A DNA stretch of 64,000 bases. It comes from Stenotrophomonas maltophilia (GTDB lineage: Bacteria; Pseudomonadota; Gammaproteobacteria; Xanthomonadales; Xanthomonadaceae). Shown here piece after piece: positions 8,461 through 16,704 of this stretch; positions within the stretch are counted from its first letter, which is position 1, and each line of letters starts with the position of its first letter. The position numbers and the translations under genes are program-made. Below the pieces are notes generated by a model. The model did no database searches. It was not told where the DNA came from and worked only from the letters and a program-made list of their open reading frames with translations. Location: assembly GCA_900113425.1 (NCBI GenBank), contig FOZF01000002.1, positions 448,797-512,796 of the forward strand, given 5' to 3'.

Positions 8461-9921
8461 ATGCGTCTGGTGATGAAGCTGTTCCTGGGCTTCTTCCTGA
8501 TCGTGGGCATCGCCGCGTTCTTCGTCATGCGCGTGTTCGTCAACGAAGTGAAGCCGGGCGTCCGCCAGGCGATGGAATCGACCCTGGTCGATGCGGCCAA
8601 CGTGCTGGCCGAGATGGCGGCGGCGGACGTCAAGGCAGGCACCATCAACAGTGGCAGTTTCACCCGCAACCTGGCCAAGGCGCGGCAGCGCGACCTGAAA
8701 GCGATGGTGTGGCGCTTTCCCAAGCGCGCCCTCGATTACCGGGTGACGATCACCGATGCGAAAGGCATCGTGATCTACGATTCGCTGGGCCGCGACGTCG
8801 GTCGTGACAACTCGCGCTGGAACGATGTCTACCGCACTCTGCGCGGCGAGTACGGCGCCCGCTCCAGCCCGGAGACGCCGGGTGAGGAGGGCAACACCGT
8901 GATGCATGTGGCCGCGCCGGTGTACGACCCGGGCGATGGCCGCACCCTCATCGGCGTGCTCACCCTGGCCCAGCCCAACCGCAGCATCGATCCGTTCATT
9001 GCGGCCAGCCAGCGCGCCATCATCGAACGCGGCGCATGGCTGATCGGGCTCTCGGCGCTGGTCGGTGTGCTGGTGACGATGTGGTTGACCACCGGCCTGG
9101 GCCAGCTCAGCCGCTATGCGCGCGCGGTCACCGCCGGTGAGCCGGTGCCGCCGCCACGCCGCCGCCGCGATGAGATCGGTGATCTCGGCCAGGCACTGGA
9201 GACCATGCGGCGCAAACTCGAGGGCAAGGCCTACGTCGAGCAGTATGTGCAGTCGCTGACGCACGAAATGAAGAGTCCGCTGGCCGCGATACGCGGCGCC
9301 GCGGAGCTGCTGCAGGAACCGATGGCCGATGCCGACCGTGCGCACTTCGCGCGCAGCATCCTCGAGCAGCAGGAGCGGTTGACCGAAACCATCGACAAGC
9401 TGCTGGCGCTGGCCGAAGTGGAGCAGCATGGCTGGCTGCAGACCCGTGCTCCGATCGCGCTGCCGGACCTGCTGCAGCAGACCGTCGCAGCCGCGCAGGT
9501 GCGCGCGCAGGCGGCCGGTGTCGAGGTGCGTACCGACGCCGTGGCCGATCTGAGCGTGCAGGGCGATGCCTATCTGCTGCGGCAGGCGCTGAACAACCTG
9601 GTCGACAACGCGGTTGCCTTCTCTCCATCGGGGACGGAGGTGGTGCTGCAGGCGCAGGTTGAGGACGGCGGCGTGCGCCTGCAGGTGGCCGATCGGGGTG
9701 CCGGCATCCCCGACTATGCCCGTGATCGCGTGTTCGAGCGCTTCTATTCGTTGGCCCGTCCCGGCAGTGGCCGCCGCAGCTCCGGCCTCGGGCTGCCGTT
9801 CGTGCAGGAAGTGGCGCGCCTGCACGATGGCCGTGTCCAGCTGCAGGCCCGCGACGGCGGCGGGACCGTGGCCAGCCTGTGGTTGCCGCTGGGCATGCCC
9901 GGCCCGCGCACGCGGCGCTGA
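8461..9921 (+). CDS. creC: Sensor histidine kinase CreC
   Basis: This 486-residue inner-membrane kinase has an N-terminal transmembrane helix (LFLGFFLIVGIAAFFVMRVF), a periplasmic sensor region of about 160 residues, a second helix near residue 185-205, a short HAMP-like linker, and the H-box SLTHEMKSPLAAIRG with His268. The N, G1 and G2 ATP-binding boxes follow (NNLVDNAV, DRGAGI, GLGLPFVQE). Its ribosome-binding site GGAGG lies inside the creB end, 8 bases before the ATG, so the two are co-translated. It phosphorylates CreB. The signal is unknown; in pseudomonads it is tied to inhibition of low-molecular-weight penicillin-binding proteins. Confidence 0.93.
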   Translation: MRLVMKLFLGFFLIVGIAAFFVMRVFVNEVKPGVRQAMESTLVDAANVLAEMAAADVKAGTINSGSFTRNLAKARQRDLKAMVWRFPKRALDYRVTITDAKGIVIYDSLGRDVGRDNSRWNDVYRTLRGEYGARSSPETPGEEGNTVMHVAAPVYDPGDGRTLIGVLTLAQPNRSIDPFIAASQRAIIERGAWLIGLSALVGVLVTMWLTTGLGQLSRYARAVTAGEPVPPPRRRRDEIGDLGQALETMRRKLEGKAYVEQYVQSLTHEMKSPLAAIRGAAELLQEPMADADRAHFARSILEQQERLTETIDKLLALAEVEQHGWLQTRAPIALPDLLQQTVAAAQVRAQAAGVEVRTDAVADLSVQGDAYLLRQALNNLVDNAVAFSPSGTEVVLQAQVEDGGVRLQVADRGAGIPDYARDRVFERFYSLARPGSGRRSSGLGLPFVQEVARLHDGRVQLQARDGGGTVASLWLPLGMPGPRTRR

Positions 9922-9922
9922 C

Positions 9923-9938
9923 TTCACATCCGCTTCAA
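9923..9938 (+). promoter_or_regulatory. cre-tag (CreB binding site) upstream of creD
   Basis: TTCAC-ATCCGC-TTCAA matches the published cre-tag TTCAC-N6-TTCAC in nine of ten defined positions, with the right 6-base spacer. It lies 64 bases upstream of the creD ATG, in the only gap of the cluster. This suggests creD has its own CreB-dependent promoter apart from creBC. Confidence 0.72.
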
Positions 9939-10002
9939 ACTCGCCACAAACCCCGCTCACCGCCACGGTCCATGCTGCAGCCCTCTCCAACGAGGATGGA
10001 CC

Positions 10003-11322
10003 ATGAAATCCCTGAAGATGCTGCTGCGGTTCGCCATTGTCGGCGGGCTGATCCTGCTGCTGATGATTCCGTTGATGATGATCCGCAGCGTGATCAACGA
10101 GCGCAGTCAATACCGGGACGAAGCCTTCGCGCGGGTCGCTGACAGCCGCGCCGGCGCGCAGCAGCTGGTGGGACCGGTGCGGGTGGTGCCGTGGGTGGAG
10201 CGCCAGCAGGTGGACGTCGTCGATGCCAAGGGCAACAAGAAGACCGAGGTGCAGGTCAGCGAAGGTCACTGGCTGCAGATGCCGGCGTCGCTCGACGTTG
10301 GCGGCGAGATGCTGCCCAGCCAGCGTGAGGTCGGGCTGTTCAAGGTGCCGGTGTACAGCTGGAACGGCCAGTTGAAGGCCTCCTTCGCGGCCGACGACTA
10401 TCCGGTCAAGCCAGGCCGCACCTATGGCCAGCCCTATGTGGCGCTGGGGGTGTCCGACGCGCGTGGTCTGGTCGGCACGCCCAACCTGCGCGTGGATGGC
10501 CGCCAGGTGCGCCTGCTGCCGGGCGTCGGCGCCGCTGCGGAACTGGGGCGTGGCCTGCATGCGCCAGTGGCCGGTTTTGCCGCGGTGCAGGGCGGGCTGC
10601 TGGCAGCGAGCACGGTGGAGCTGGAACTGCGGCTGGACGGCAGTCGCATGCTGTCGGTCGTGCCGGTAGGCGATGACAACCGCATCGCACTGCGTTCGCG
10701 CTGGCCGCATCCGTCCTTCGCCGGCGCCTTCCTGCCGAACGAACGCCGCGTCGATGCGCAGGGCTTCGACGCGCGCTGGGCGGTGTCCTCGCTGGCCTCC
10801 GACGCCCAGCGCCAGCTGCGCGGCGATGGCGAGGTGGCGTCGCAGGCGGTGAGCGTGTCGCTGGTTGATCCGGTCGACGCCTACACGCAGGCGGATCGCG
10901 CCTCCAAGTACGGCGTGCTGTTCGTGCTGCTCACCTTCGTCGGCTTCATTCTGTTCGAGCTGATCAAATCGCTGCGCATCCACCCGCTGCAGTACCTGAT
11001 GGTGGGTCTGGCACTGGCGATCTTCTTCCTGCTGCTGATCAGCCTGTCCGAGCACATCGCCTTCTGGAAGGCGTACCTGGTCTCGGCGGCGGCCTGCATC
11101 GGCCTGCAGGCGGTGTACCTGGCCAACGTGCTCGGTCACTGGAAGCGCGGTCTGGGCTTCGCCGCGCTGCTGACCGTGCTGTATGGCGCGCTTTACGGGC
11201 TGCTGGTCTCGGAGAACAACGCGCTGCTGATGGGCTCGCTGCTGCTGTTCGTGATCCTGGCGCTGGCGATGTGGGTGACCCGCCGCGTGGACTGGTATGC
11301 GCTGGGCGCGGAAGCAAAGTGA
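10003..11322 (+). CDS. creD: Inner membrane protein CreD
   Basis: This 439-residue protein has one N-terminal transmembrane helix (FAIVGGLILLLMIPLMMI), a large periplasmic region (about residues 30-300), and five closely packed C-terminal helices (about 305-435). That is the CreD (CET) family architecture. The conserved segment ASKYGVLFVLLTFVGFILFE opens the C-terminal domain. CreD is the main CreBC target and contributes to envelope integrity. Its molecular role is not known. The ATG at 10003 has GAGGA 8 bases upstream. The 81-base gap after creC holds the cre-tag. Confidence 0.95.
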   Translation: MKSLKMLLRFAIVGGLILLLMIPLMMIRSVINERSQYRDEAFARVADSRAGAQQLVGPVRVVPWVERQQVDVVDAKGNKKTEVQVSEGHWLQMPASLDVGGEMLPSQREVGLFKVPVYSWNGQLKASFAADDYPVKPGRTYGQPYVALGVSDARGLVGTPNLRVDGRQVRLLPGVGAAAELGRGLHAPVAGFAAVQGGLLAASTVELELRLDGSRMLSVVPVGDDNRIALRSRWPHPSFAGAFLPNERRVDAQGFDARWAVSSLASDAQRQLRGDGEVASQAVSVSLVDPVDAYTQADRASKYGVLFVLLTFVGFILFELIKSLRIHPLQYLMVGLALAIFFLLLISLSEHIAFWKAYLVSAAACIGLQAVYLANVLGHWKRGLGFAALLTVLYGALYGLLVSENNALLMGSLLLFVILALAMWVTRRVDWYALGAEAK

Positions 11323-11332
11323 GGAGAACGCG

Positions 11333-11743
11333 ATGGGGTGGCGCCAGGGATTGCGGCTGAGAGCCCAGCAGGGCATTCCGGCCCTGCTTGAAGTGGATGC
11401 ATTGCTGCAGGCGCACGGCGTGCTGGCGGCCCTGCCGGGGGCACGGATCGCCCCCGGCCTGGTCCGCTTCCAGCTGGCGGCGGCCACCTGCGAAGGAGTG
11501 CTGGGGCAGGGGCTGGAGTGGCTGGACGGTGCACGGCAGGGACGGGGCGTGTTGGGTGGAAAGGTGCCGCGCTACCGGCCCTGGAAGGCCGGGCCGGGGG
11601 CGTTGGCCGAGATCGGCGTCGCCGGGCTGCCCGGCGACTGGCCCACGCATGCTGCGGTTTACGGCTGCAGCAGCATCGACCGGCGGCACTGGTTGCTGCT
11701 GCTGCCCATGCGCGCCCAGTTGTGGCTGGGCTGGAGCGGATGA
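11333..11743 (+). CDS. Uncharacterised 136-residue protein, co-oriented with creD
   Basis: I do not recognise this protein. The ATG at 11333 has a strong GAGGAG ribosome-binding site six bases upstream. That site overlaps the creD stop codon, and the gap to creD is only 10 bases, so translation is probably coupled. The product is rich in Leu, Gly and Trp. It has two cysteines (VYGCSS near the C-terminus and AATCEG), a Trp-rich tail (LWLGWSG), no signal peptide and no clear transmembrane helix. The coding call rests on the ribosome-binding site and the operon position, since long open frames are common by chance in this GC-rich DNA. Confidence 0.6.
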   Translation: MGWRQGLRLRAQQGIPALLEVDALLQAHGVLAALPGARIAPGLVRFQLAAATCEGVLGQGLEWLDGARQGRGVLGGKVPRYRPWKAGPGALAEIGVAGLPGDWPTHAAVYGCSSIDRRHWLLLLPMRAQLWLGWSG

Positions 11744-11796
11744 GGCGTCTGCACCGCCCATGACCGATGGGACGGGGGCCGAGCGCCCCCGCTGGC

Positions 11797-11802
11797 TAGA
11801 CT
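11797..11802 (+). promoter_or_regulatory. Candidate -10 element TAGACT ahead of the M28 peptidase gene
   Basis: TAGACT sits 39 bases before the GTG start. The same hexamer is found at nearly the same distance before three other genes in this window (25875, 27100, 36921). No convincing -35 is seen. Confidence 0.35.
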
Positions 11803-11841
11803 CGAGGGGTTGATGATCGAGCCGAAGGGCAGGGGTGGGAT

Positions 11842-13440
11842 GTGCTGAAGTGGGGTGTGCTGGCGGTTGCGCTGGCGATGAGCGGCAATGCAATGGCGCA
11901 GCAGCGCGAGCCGGTGGACCTGGACATGGTCAGCCGCATCCGCCAGGAGGCGTTCCATCGCTCGCAGGTGATGGACACCTTCAGCTATCTCACCGAACGC
12001 ATCGGGCCGCGCCTGACCAACTCCCCGGCGATGGGGCGTGCCAACGCGTGGACCCGCAGCAAGTTCACCGAATGGAAACTGGACAACGTCCACGACGAAG
12101 CGTTCGACGACTTCGGCCGTGGCTGGGAGTTCACGTCGGCCAGCGTGGAGATGCTCGGTGACCGCGTGATGCCGCTGCACGCACTCCCCAAGGCCTGGAC
12201 GCCGGGCACCCGCGGGCCGGTCGAGGGCGAGCTGGTACAGGTGGACATCAAGAAGCCGGAAGACATCGAGAAGTACCGCGGCAAGCTGCGCGGGAAGATC
12301 CTGCTGCTCGGCGAGGCGCGCGAGTACAAGCGGGGTACCGAGCCGGACTCGCATCGTCACGACGCCACCTCGCTGGAGGGGCTGCAGGAATTCACCCTGC
12401 CCAAGGACAAGGACGCCACCGCCGAGCGCGCCAAGCGGGTGAAGGAGTACCAGGAGCGGCAGGCGCTGGCGGCCAAGGTCAACGCCTTCTTCGTCGAGGA
12501 AGGCGCACTGGCCTCGATCAGCATCAGCAGCTGGGACAACGGCATCATCCGCGTGGCCGGTGGCGGCTCGCGCAAGGCCGGGGAATCGGTCGGCATTCCG
12601 GAGCTGGCGATGATCGCCGAGCACTTCAATCCGCTGGTGCGTGCACTGGATGCCAAGCAGCCCGTGCGCCTGCGGGTGGACGTGAGCGCGCGTTTCACCG
12701 ACGACAGCGATCAGCCCGGCTACAACACGCTGGCGGAGATCCGTGGCAGCAGCAGACCGGATGAGGTGGTGATGATCGGCGCGCACCTCGATTCCTGGCA
12801 CAGCGGCACCGGCGCGGCCGACAACGCGGCCGGCGTGGCGGTGATGATGGAAGCCATGCGCATCCTCAAGGCCACCGGTGCCAAGCCCCGGCGCACCATC
12901 CGGGTGGCGCTGTGGAGCGGCGAGGAGCAGGGCCTGATCGGCTCGCAGGCCTACGTCGCCAAGCACTTCGGCCAGTTCCCGGAACCGGTGGACGCTGCGC
13001 AGAAGGCATTGCCGGCCTCGCTGCGCGACCCCACCGGACCGCTGCGCAAGACCCGCGACTACAGCAAGTTCCAGGTCTACTTCAACATGGACAACGGCTC
13101 CGGCCGCTTCCGTGGCATCTACGCGCAGGAAAACCTGGCGGCGATGCCGATCTTCGAGGCCTGGCTCGCCCCGTTCCATGATGTCGGCGCCACCACGGTG
13201 GCGACCCGCAACACCGGCAGCACCGACCACATCAGCTTCGACCGCATCGGCCTGCCCGGCTTCCAGTTCATCCAGGACCGGCTGGATTACTTCACCAATG
13301 TCCACCACAGCCACCTGGACACCTGGGACCACGCCGAGCCCGAAGATCTGAAGCAGGCAGCGGCGATCGTCGCCTCCTTCGCCTACAACGCGGCGATGCG
13401 CGAGCAGTCGTTCCCGCGCAAGGCCGAGCCGCAGCCGTAA
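11842..13440 (+). CDS. M28 family zinc aminopeptidase, secreted
   Basis: This 532-residue protein starts with GTG at 11842. AGGGG lies about six bases upstream, and the start gives a signal peptide ending ANAMAQ-style (MLKWGVLAVALAMSGNAMAQ). The M28 metal ligands are visible: GAHLDSWHSGTGAADNA (His and bridging Asp, about residues 313-325), SGEEQGLIGS (catalytic Glu pair), DNGSGRF, and a late His in HHSHLDTWDH. A protease-associated-like insert lies between residues 100 and 230. The protein is likely periplasmic or secreted and removes N-terminal residues from peptides. It is transcribed alone, and an inverted repeat follows the stop. Confidence 0.9.
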   Translation: MLKWGVLAVALAMSGNAMAQQREPVDLDMVSRIRQEAFHRSQVMDTFSYLTERIGPRLTNSPAMGRANAWTRSKFTEWKLDNVHDEAFDDFGRGWEFTSASVEMLGDRVMPLHALPKAWTPGTRGPVEGELVQVDIKKPEDIEKYRGKLRGKILLLGEAREYKRGTEPDSHRHDATSLEGLQEFTLPKDKDATAERAKRVKEYQERQALAAKVNAFFVEEGALASISISSWDNGIIRVAGGGSRKAGESVGIPELAMIAEHFNPLVRALDAKQPVRLRVDVSARFTDDSDQPGYNTLAEIRGSSRPDEVVMIGAHLDSWHSGTGAADNAAGVAVMMEAMRILKATGAKPRRTIRVALWSGEEQGLIGSQAYVAKHFGQFPEPVDAAQKALPASLRDPTGPLRKTRDYSKFQVYFNMDNGSGRFRGIYAQENLAAMPIFEAWLAPFHDVGATTVATRNTGSTDHISFDRIGLPGFQFIQDRLDYFTNVHHSHLDTWDHAEPEDLKQAAAIVASFAYNAAMREQSFPRKAEPQP

Positions 13441-13448
13441 CGGGAGCC

Positions 13449-13475
13449 GGAGGGGCGGACCCCGTCCGTCCCTCC
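13449..13475 (+). terminator. Hairpin after the M28 peptidase gene
   Basis: GGAGGGGCGGA pairs with TCCGTCCCTCC (11 bp with one G-T pair, 5-base loop), nine bases after the stop codon. There is no T-run, so it may be a weak or Rho-assisted terminator. Confidence 0.45.
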
Positions 13476-13496
13476 GTGCCGGCGCAGGGCTGGTGG

Positions 13497-13502
13497 TAAA
13501 AT
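13497..13502 (+). promoter_or_regulatory. Candidate -10 element of gltX
   Basis: TAAAAT lies 28 bases before the gltX ATG. A perfect small palindrome CGGGAAATTCCCG at 13503-13515 follows at the expected transcript start. No good -35 is seen. Confidence 0.4.
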
Positions 13503-13530
13503 CGGGAAATTCCCGTTCCTCGAGCCCCAC

Positions 13531-14934
13531 ATGACCTGCCGCACCCGCTTCGCCCCCAGTCCTACCGGTTATCTGCATATCGGTGGCGCCCGCACCGCGC
13601 TGTACTGCTGGCTGGAGGCCCGCCACCGCGGCGGCGAGTTCGTGCTGCGCATCGAGGATACCGACCGTGAACGCAGTACCCAGGGGGCGATCGACGCCAT
13701 CCTGGAGGCGATGGAGTGGCTGGGCCTGGACTACGACGAAGGCCCGATCTACCAGACCGACCGGGTGGCCCGTTACCGGGAGGTCGCCGAGCAGCTGATT
13801 GCCGATGGCAAGGCCTACTACGCCTATGAAACCCGGGAAGAGCTGGATGCGATGCGCGAAGCCGCCATGGCCAGGCAGGAAAAGCCGCGCTACAACGGTG
13901 CCGCGCGCGAGCTGGGCCTGCCGTACCGGGACGACCCGAACCGCGTCATCCGCTTCAAGAATCCGCTGCAGGGCACGGTAGTGTTCGATGACCTGATCAA
14001 GGGCCGGATCGAGATCGCCAACAGCGAACTGGATGACATGGTCATCTTCCGTCCGGACGGCTATCCCACCTACAACTTCGCGGTGGTGGTGGATGACTGG
14101 GACATGGGCATCACCGAGGTCATCCGCGGTGACGACCACATCAACAACACGCCGCGCCAGATCAACCTGTACGAAGGCATCGGTGCACCCGTGCCGAAGT
14201 TCGGCCACATGCCGATGATCCTGGACGAGCAGGGCGCCAAGCTGTCCAAGCGCACCGGTGCCGCCGACGTGATGCAGTACCGGGATGCCGGCTACCTGCC
14301 GGACGCACTGTTGAGCTACCTGGCCCGCCTGGGCTGGTCGCATGGCGACCAGGAACTGTTCACCCGCCAGGAACTGATCGACCTGTTCGATGTGAAGGAC
14401 TGCAACTCCAAGGCGTCGCGCCTGGACATGGCCAAGCTGGGCTGGGTCAACCAGCACTTCCTGAAGACCGGGGAGCCGGCCGACATCGTGCCGCACCTGG
14501 TCTACCAGCTGCAGAAGCTGGGCCTGGACGTGGCGGCGGGCCCGGCACCGGTGGACGTGGTGATCGCCCTGCGTGAACGTGTGCAGACCCTGAAGGAAAT
14601 GGCCGAGAAGGCCGTGGTCTGGTACCAGCCGCTGAACGACTACGACGAAGCCGCAGTGGCCAAGCACTTCAAGGCCGGGGCCGAGGTCGCCCTGGGCAAG
14701 GCCCGTGAACTGCTGGCGGCGCTGCCGGAATGGACGGCCGAAGCGGTCGGCACGGCCCTGCACGACACGGCCGCCGCGCTGGAGATCGGCATGGGCAAGG
14801 TCGCCCAGCCGCTGCGCGTGGCCATCACCGGTACCCAGGTCAGCCCTGACATTTCCCACACCGTGTACCTGGCCGGTCGTGAGCAGGCCTTGAAACGCAT
14901 CGACGCGGCCATTACCAAGGTAGCAACGGTCTGA
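13531..14934 (+). CDS. gltX: Glutamyl-tRNA synthetase
   Basis: This 467-residue class I aminoacyl-tRNA synthetase starts [19 protein letters not shown], so the HIGH motif is HIGG at residues 16-19. The KMSKS-type motif is KLSKRTG near residue 237. The length and the C-terminal anticodon-binding region are those of bacterial GluRS. It charges tRNA-Glu and may feed tetrapyrrole synthesis. No tRNA gene lies next to it. The zur gene follows after 33 bases. Confidence 0.98.
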   Translation: MTCRTRFAPSPTGYLHIGGARTALYCWLEARHRGGEFVLRIEDTDRERSTQGAIDAILEAMEWLGLDYDEGPIYQTDRVARYREVAEQLIADGKAYYAYETREELDAMREAAMARQEKPRYNGAARELGLPYRDDPNRVIRFKNPLQGTVVFDDLIKGRIEIANSELDDMVIFRPDGYPTYNFAVVVDDWDMGITEVIRGDDHINNTPRQINLYEGIGAPVPKFGHMPMILDEQGAKLSKRTGAADVMQYRDAGYLPDALLSYLARLGWSHGDQELFTRQELIDLFDVKDCNSKASRLDMAKLGWVNQHFLKTGEPADIVPHLVYQLQKLGLDVAAGPAPVDVVIALRERVQTLKEMAEKAVVWYQPLNDYDEAAVAKHFKAGAEVALGKARELLAALPEWTAEAVGTALHDTAAALEIGMGKVAQPLRVAITGTQVSPDISHTVYLAGREQALKRIDAAITKVATV

Positions 14935-14967
14935 GGCATCCTTGCCAGGCCGAACCGGAGAACGCGC

Positions 14968-15459
14968 ATGCCCGCCAAGACTGCAACTGCCTGTACCGCC
15001 CCCCACCACCACGTCCATGACGCATCGGATTTCGTGGCGGTGGTCGAGCGTGTCTCGCGCGAACGCGGGCTTCGCCTGACCCCCATCCGCGCCAACGTAC
15101 TGAAGCTGATCGCCGAAGCCGGCAAGCCGGTCAAGGCCTACGAGCTGCTGGAATGGGTGCGCAACGGCAAGGGCGTGGGCGCCGATGCCCCGCCCACCGT
15201 GTACCGCGCGCTGGACTTCCTGATGGCCAATGGCTTCGTGCACAAGCTGGAATCGGTGAATGCTTTCGTGGCCTGCCACCACCCCAGCAGTGCGGCGCAT
15301 TCGGTGCCGTTCCTGATCTGCAACAGCTGCCACAGCGCGGTGGAACTGGAAGACCGCGAGATCGTCGGCCAGCTGGAGAAGCGGGCCAAGGAGCTTGGCT
15401 TCCAGCCACAGGCGCAGACGCTGGAAGTGCACGGACTCTGCGCCCGCTGCGCGGGCTGA
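14968..15459 (+). CDS. zur: Zinc uptake regulator Zur (Fur family)
   Basis: This 163-residue Fur-family repressor has a winged helix with the recognition region PPTVYRALDFLMANGFVHKL, and two CxxC pairs that form the structural zinc site: CNSC near residue 118 and CARC at the C-terminus. The sensory part has HHPSSAAH instead of the HHHDH motif of Fur, which favours Zur. The N-terminus has an extra HHHVH cluster. Zn-bound Zur represses zinc uptake genes. A Zur-box-like palindrome stands 6 kb away between a TonB receptor and a MerC-like gene. The gene sits 33 bases after gltX and may share its transcript. Confidence 0.9.
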   Translation: MPAKTATACTAPHHHVHDASDFVAVVERVSRERGLRLTPIRANVLKLIAEAGKPVKAYELLEWVRNGKGVGADAPPTVYRALDFLMANGFVHKLESVNAFVACHHPSSAAHSVPFLICNSCHSAVELEDREIVGQLEKRAKELGFQPQAQTLEVHGLCARCAG

Positions 15460-15474
15460 GCGGCCGGTGGGAGT

Positions 15475-15516
15475 GGGGTCAGATCCCTTTTGCCTTGGCA
15501 AAAGGGATCTGACCCC
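15475..15516. terminator. Perfect 20-bp inverted repeat between convergent genes; GGGGTCAGA-family repeat
   Basis: Bases 15475-15494 pair perfectly with 15497-15516 around a 2-base TT loop. The arm begins GGGGTCAGATCCC and ends in TTTTGCC. The element lies between the ends of zur (15459, +) and the HlyD-type gene (15534, -), where a bidirectional terminator is expected. Related arms occur at 23750-23766 and 53710-53747, so this is a dispersed repeat and not a private terminator. Confidence 0.7.
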
Positions 15517-15533
15517 GTTTCACGAGCTCGATC

Positions 15534-16694
15534 CTAACGGGCGGGCGCAGGCTCTGCCGCCGTGTCCACCCGTGCGATCACCGACATGCCGGGACGCAGT
15601 CGCGCGGCCAGTTCCTGCCCCGGATCGATCGAGATCCGGATTGGCAGCCGCTGCACCACCTTGGTGAAGTTGCCGCTGGCATTGTCCGGGCGCAGGACGC
15701 TGAATTCCGAGCCGGTGGCGGGGGCGATCTGCTCCACATGGCCGCGCAGCACCTGGCCCTGGAACGCGTCCACGGCGAAGGTTGCAGGTTGGCCGATGCG
15801 CATCTGCCAGGTCTGGCCCTCCTTGTAGTTGGCGACCACCCACAGCGCGTCGGGCACCAGGAACAGCAGCTGCGAGCCGGCGGCCACGTACTGGCCGGTC
15901 CGCACGCTGGCCTCGCTGATCTGCCCGTCGCGCGGCGCATGGATCACGGTATTGGCCAGGTCGATGCGTGCCAGTTCCAGCTGCGCCTGTGCGCTTTCCA
16001 CCTGTGCCTCCAGGCTCTTGCGTGCCACCTGGGTGGAGACCAGCGTTTCCTCGGCGATGCGGATCTGCGCCTGTGACTGCTGCACGCTGGCCTGCGCCGA
16101 CGCCTGGGTCGTGCGGAACCGGTCGCGGTCATTGATCGATACCAGGCGTTGTGCGGCGAGTTGCTCGTACCGCTTCAGCTCGTTGCGGGAGCGCTCAAGC
16201 TCGGCCTTGCCGGCCGACAGGGTGGCCTGGGCCGCAGCGATCTGCGCGCGGTTCTGCGCCTGCGACTGATCGGAGTTGGCCAATGCCGCGCGCGCGCTGT
16301 CCAGCGTGGCCTGTGCCTGCGCCACGCGCTGCGCATAGATGCGGTCATCGATGCGCAGCAGGGGTTCGCCCTTCTTCACGTGCTGGAAGTCCTTCACCAG
16401 CACCTCGGTCACATAGCCATTCACCTGGGGTGCCATCACCGTGATCTGCCCGCGCACGTAGGCGTTGTCGGTGACCATCACGCTGCTGGCAAACGGCCAC
16501 AGGTGCCACGCGCGCAAGATCAGTGCGATGCCCAGCAGGGCCACCACGACCATCACTGCCACGCTGCGGGCGCTGGGTTTGAGGTACTTCGGCGCGACCG
16601 CCGGCTCAGCCGGCGTGGGCGCAGGTGCCGCGTCGGTCGGCGGCGGTGGGGTCACGTTGTCGGCATCGTCGGGACGGGGCGGGACGGGAGGCAT
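15534..16694 (-). CDS. HlyD/EmrA-type membrane fusion protein
   Basis: This 386-residue periplasmic adaptor has a Pro-rich cytosolic start (about residues 1-40), a transmembrane anchor (VAVMVVVALLGIALILRAW, about 47-66), a barrel-sandwich (lipoyl) half-motif DNAYVRGQITVMAPQVNGYV, a long coiled-coil hairpin rich in Ala, Gln and Arg (about 115-245), then ANTVIHAPRDGQISE and a beta-barrel. That order is the EmrA/HlyD family. It is the third gene of a leftward tetR-MFS-hlyD unit, 10 bases after the MFS gene. With a TolC-type outer membrane channel encoded elsewhere it would make a tripartite pump. It is not next to emrR or an outer membrane gene, so I do not call it EmrA of EmrCABsm. Confidence 0.9.
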   Translation of the reverse strand: MPPVPPRPDDADNVTPPPPTDAAPAPTPAEPAVAPKYLKPSARSVAVMVVVALLGIALILRAWHLWPFASSVMVTDNAYVRGQITVMAPQVNGYVTEVLVKDFQHVKKGEPLLRIDDRIYAQRVAQAQATLDSARAALANSDQSQAQNRAQIAAAQATLSAGKAELERSRNELKRYEQLAAQRLVSINDRDRFRTTQASAQASVQQSQAQIRIAEETLVSTQVARKSLEAQVESAQAQLELARIDLANTVIHAPRDGQISEASVRTGQYVAAGSQLLFLVPDALWVVANYKEGQTWQMRIGQPATFAVDAFQGQVLRGHVEQIAPATGSEFSVLRPDNASGNFTKVVQRLPIRISIDPGQELAARLRPGMSVIARVDTAAEPAPAR

Positions 16695-16704
16695 GGCGAA
16701 GGAC

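Noticed and set aside
7306..11487. A 1393-codon open frame on the - strand
   Set aside because: It lies antisense to rlmJ (in part), creB, creC and creD, has a His/Gln/Arg-rich composition typical of a GC-skewed shadow frame, and shows no domain.
11659..15501. A 1280-codon open frame on the - strand
   Set aside because: It is antisense to the M28 peptidase, gltX and zur, all of which have clear family motifs.
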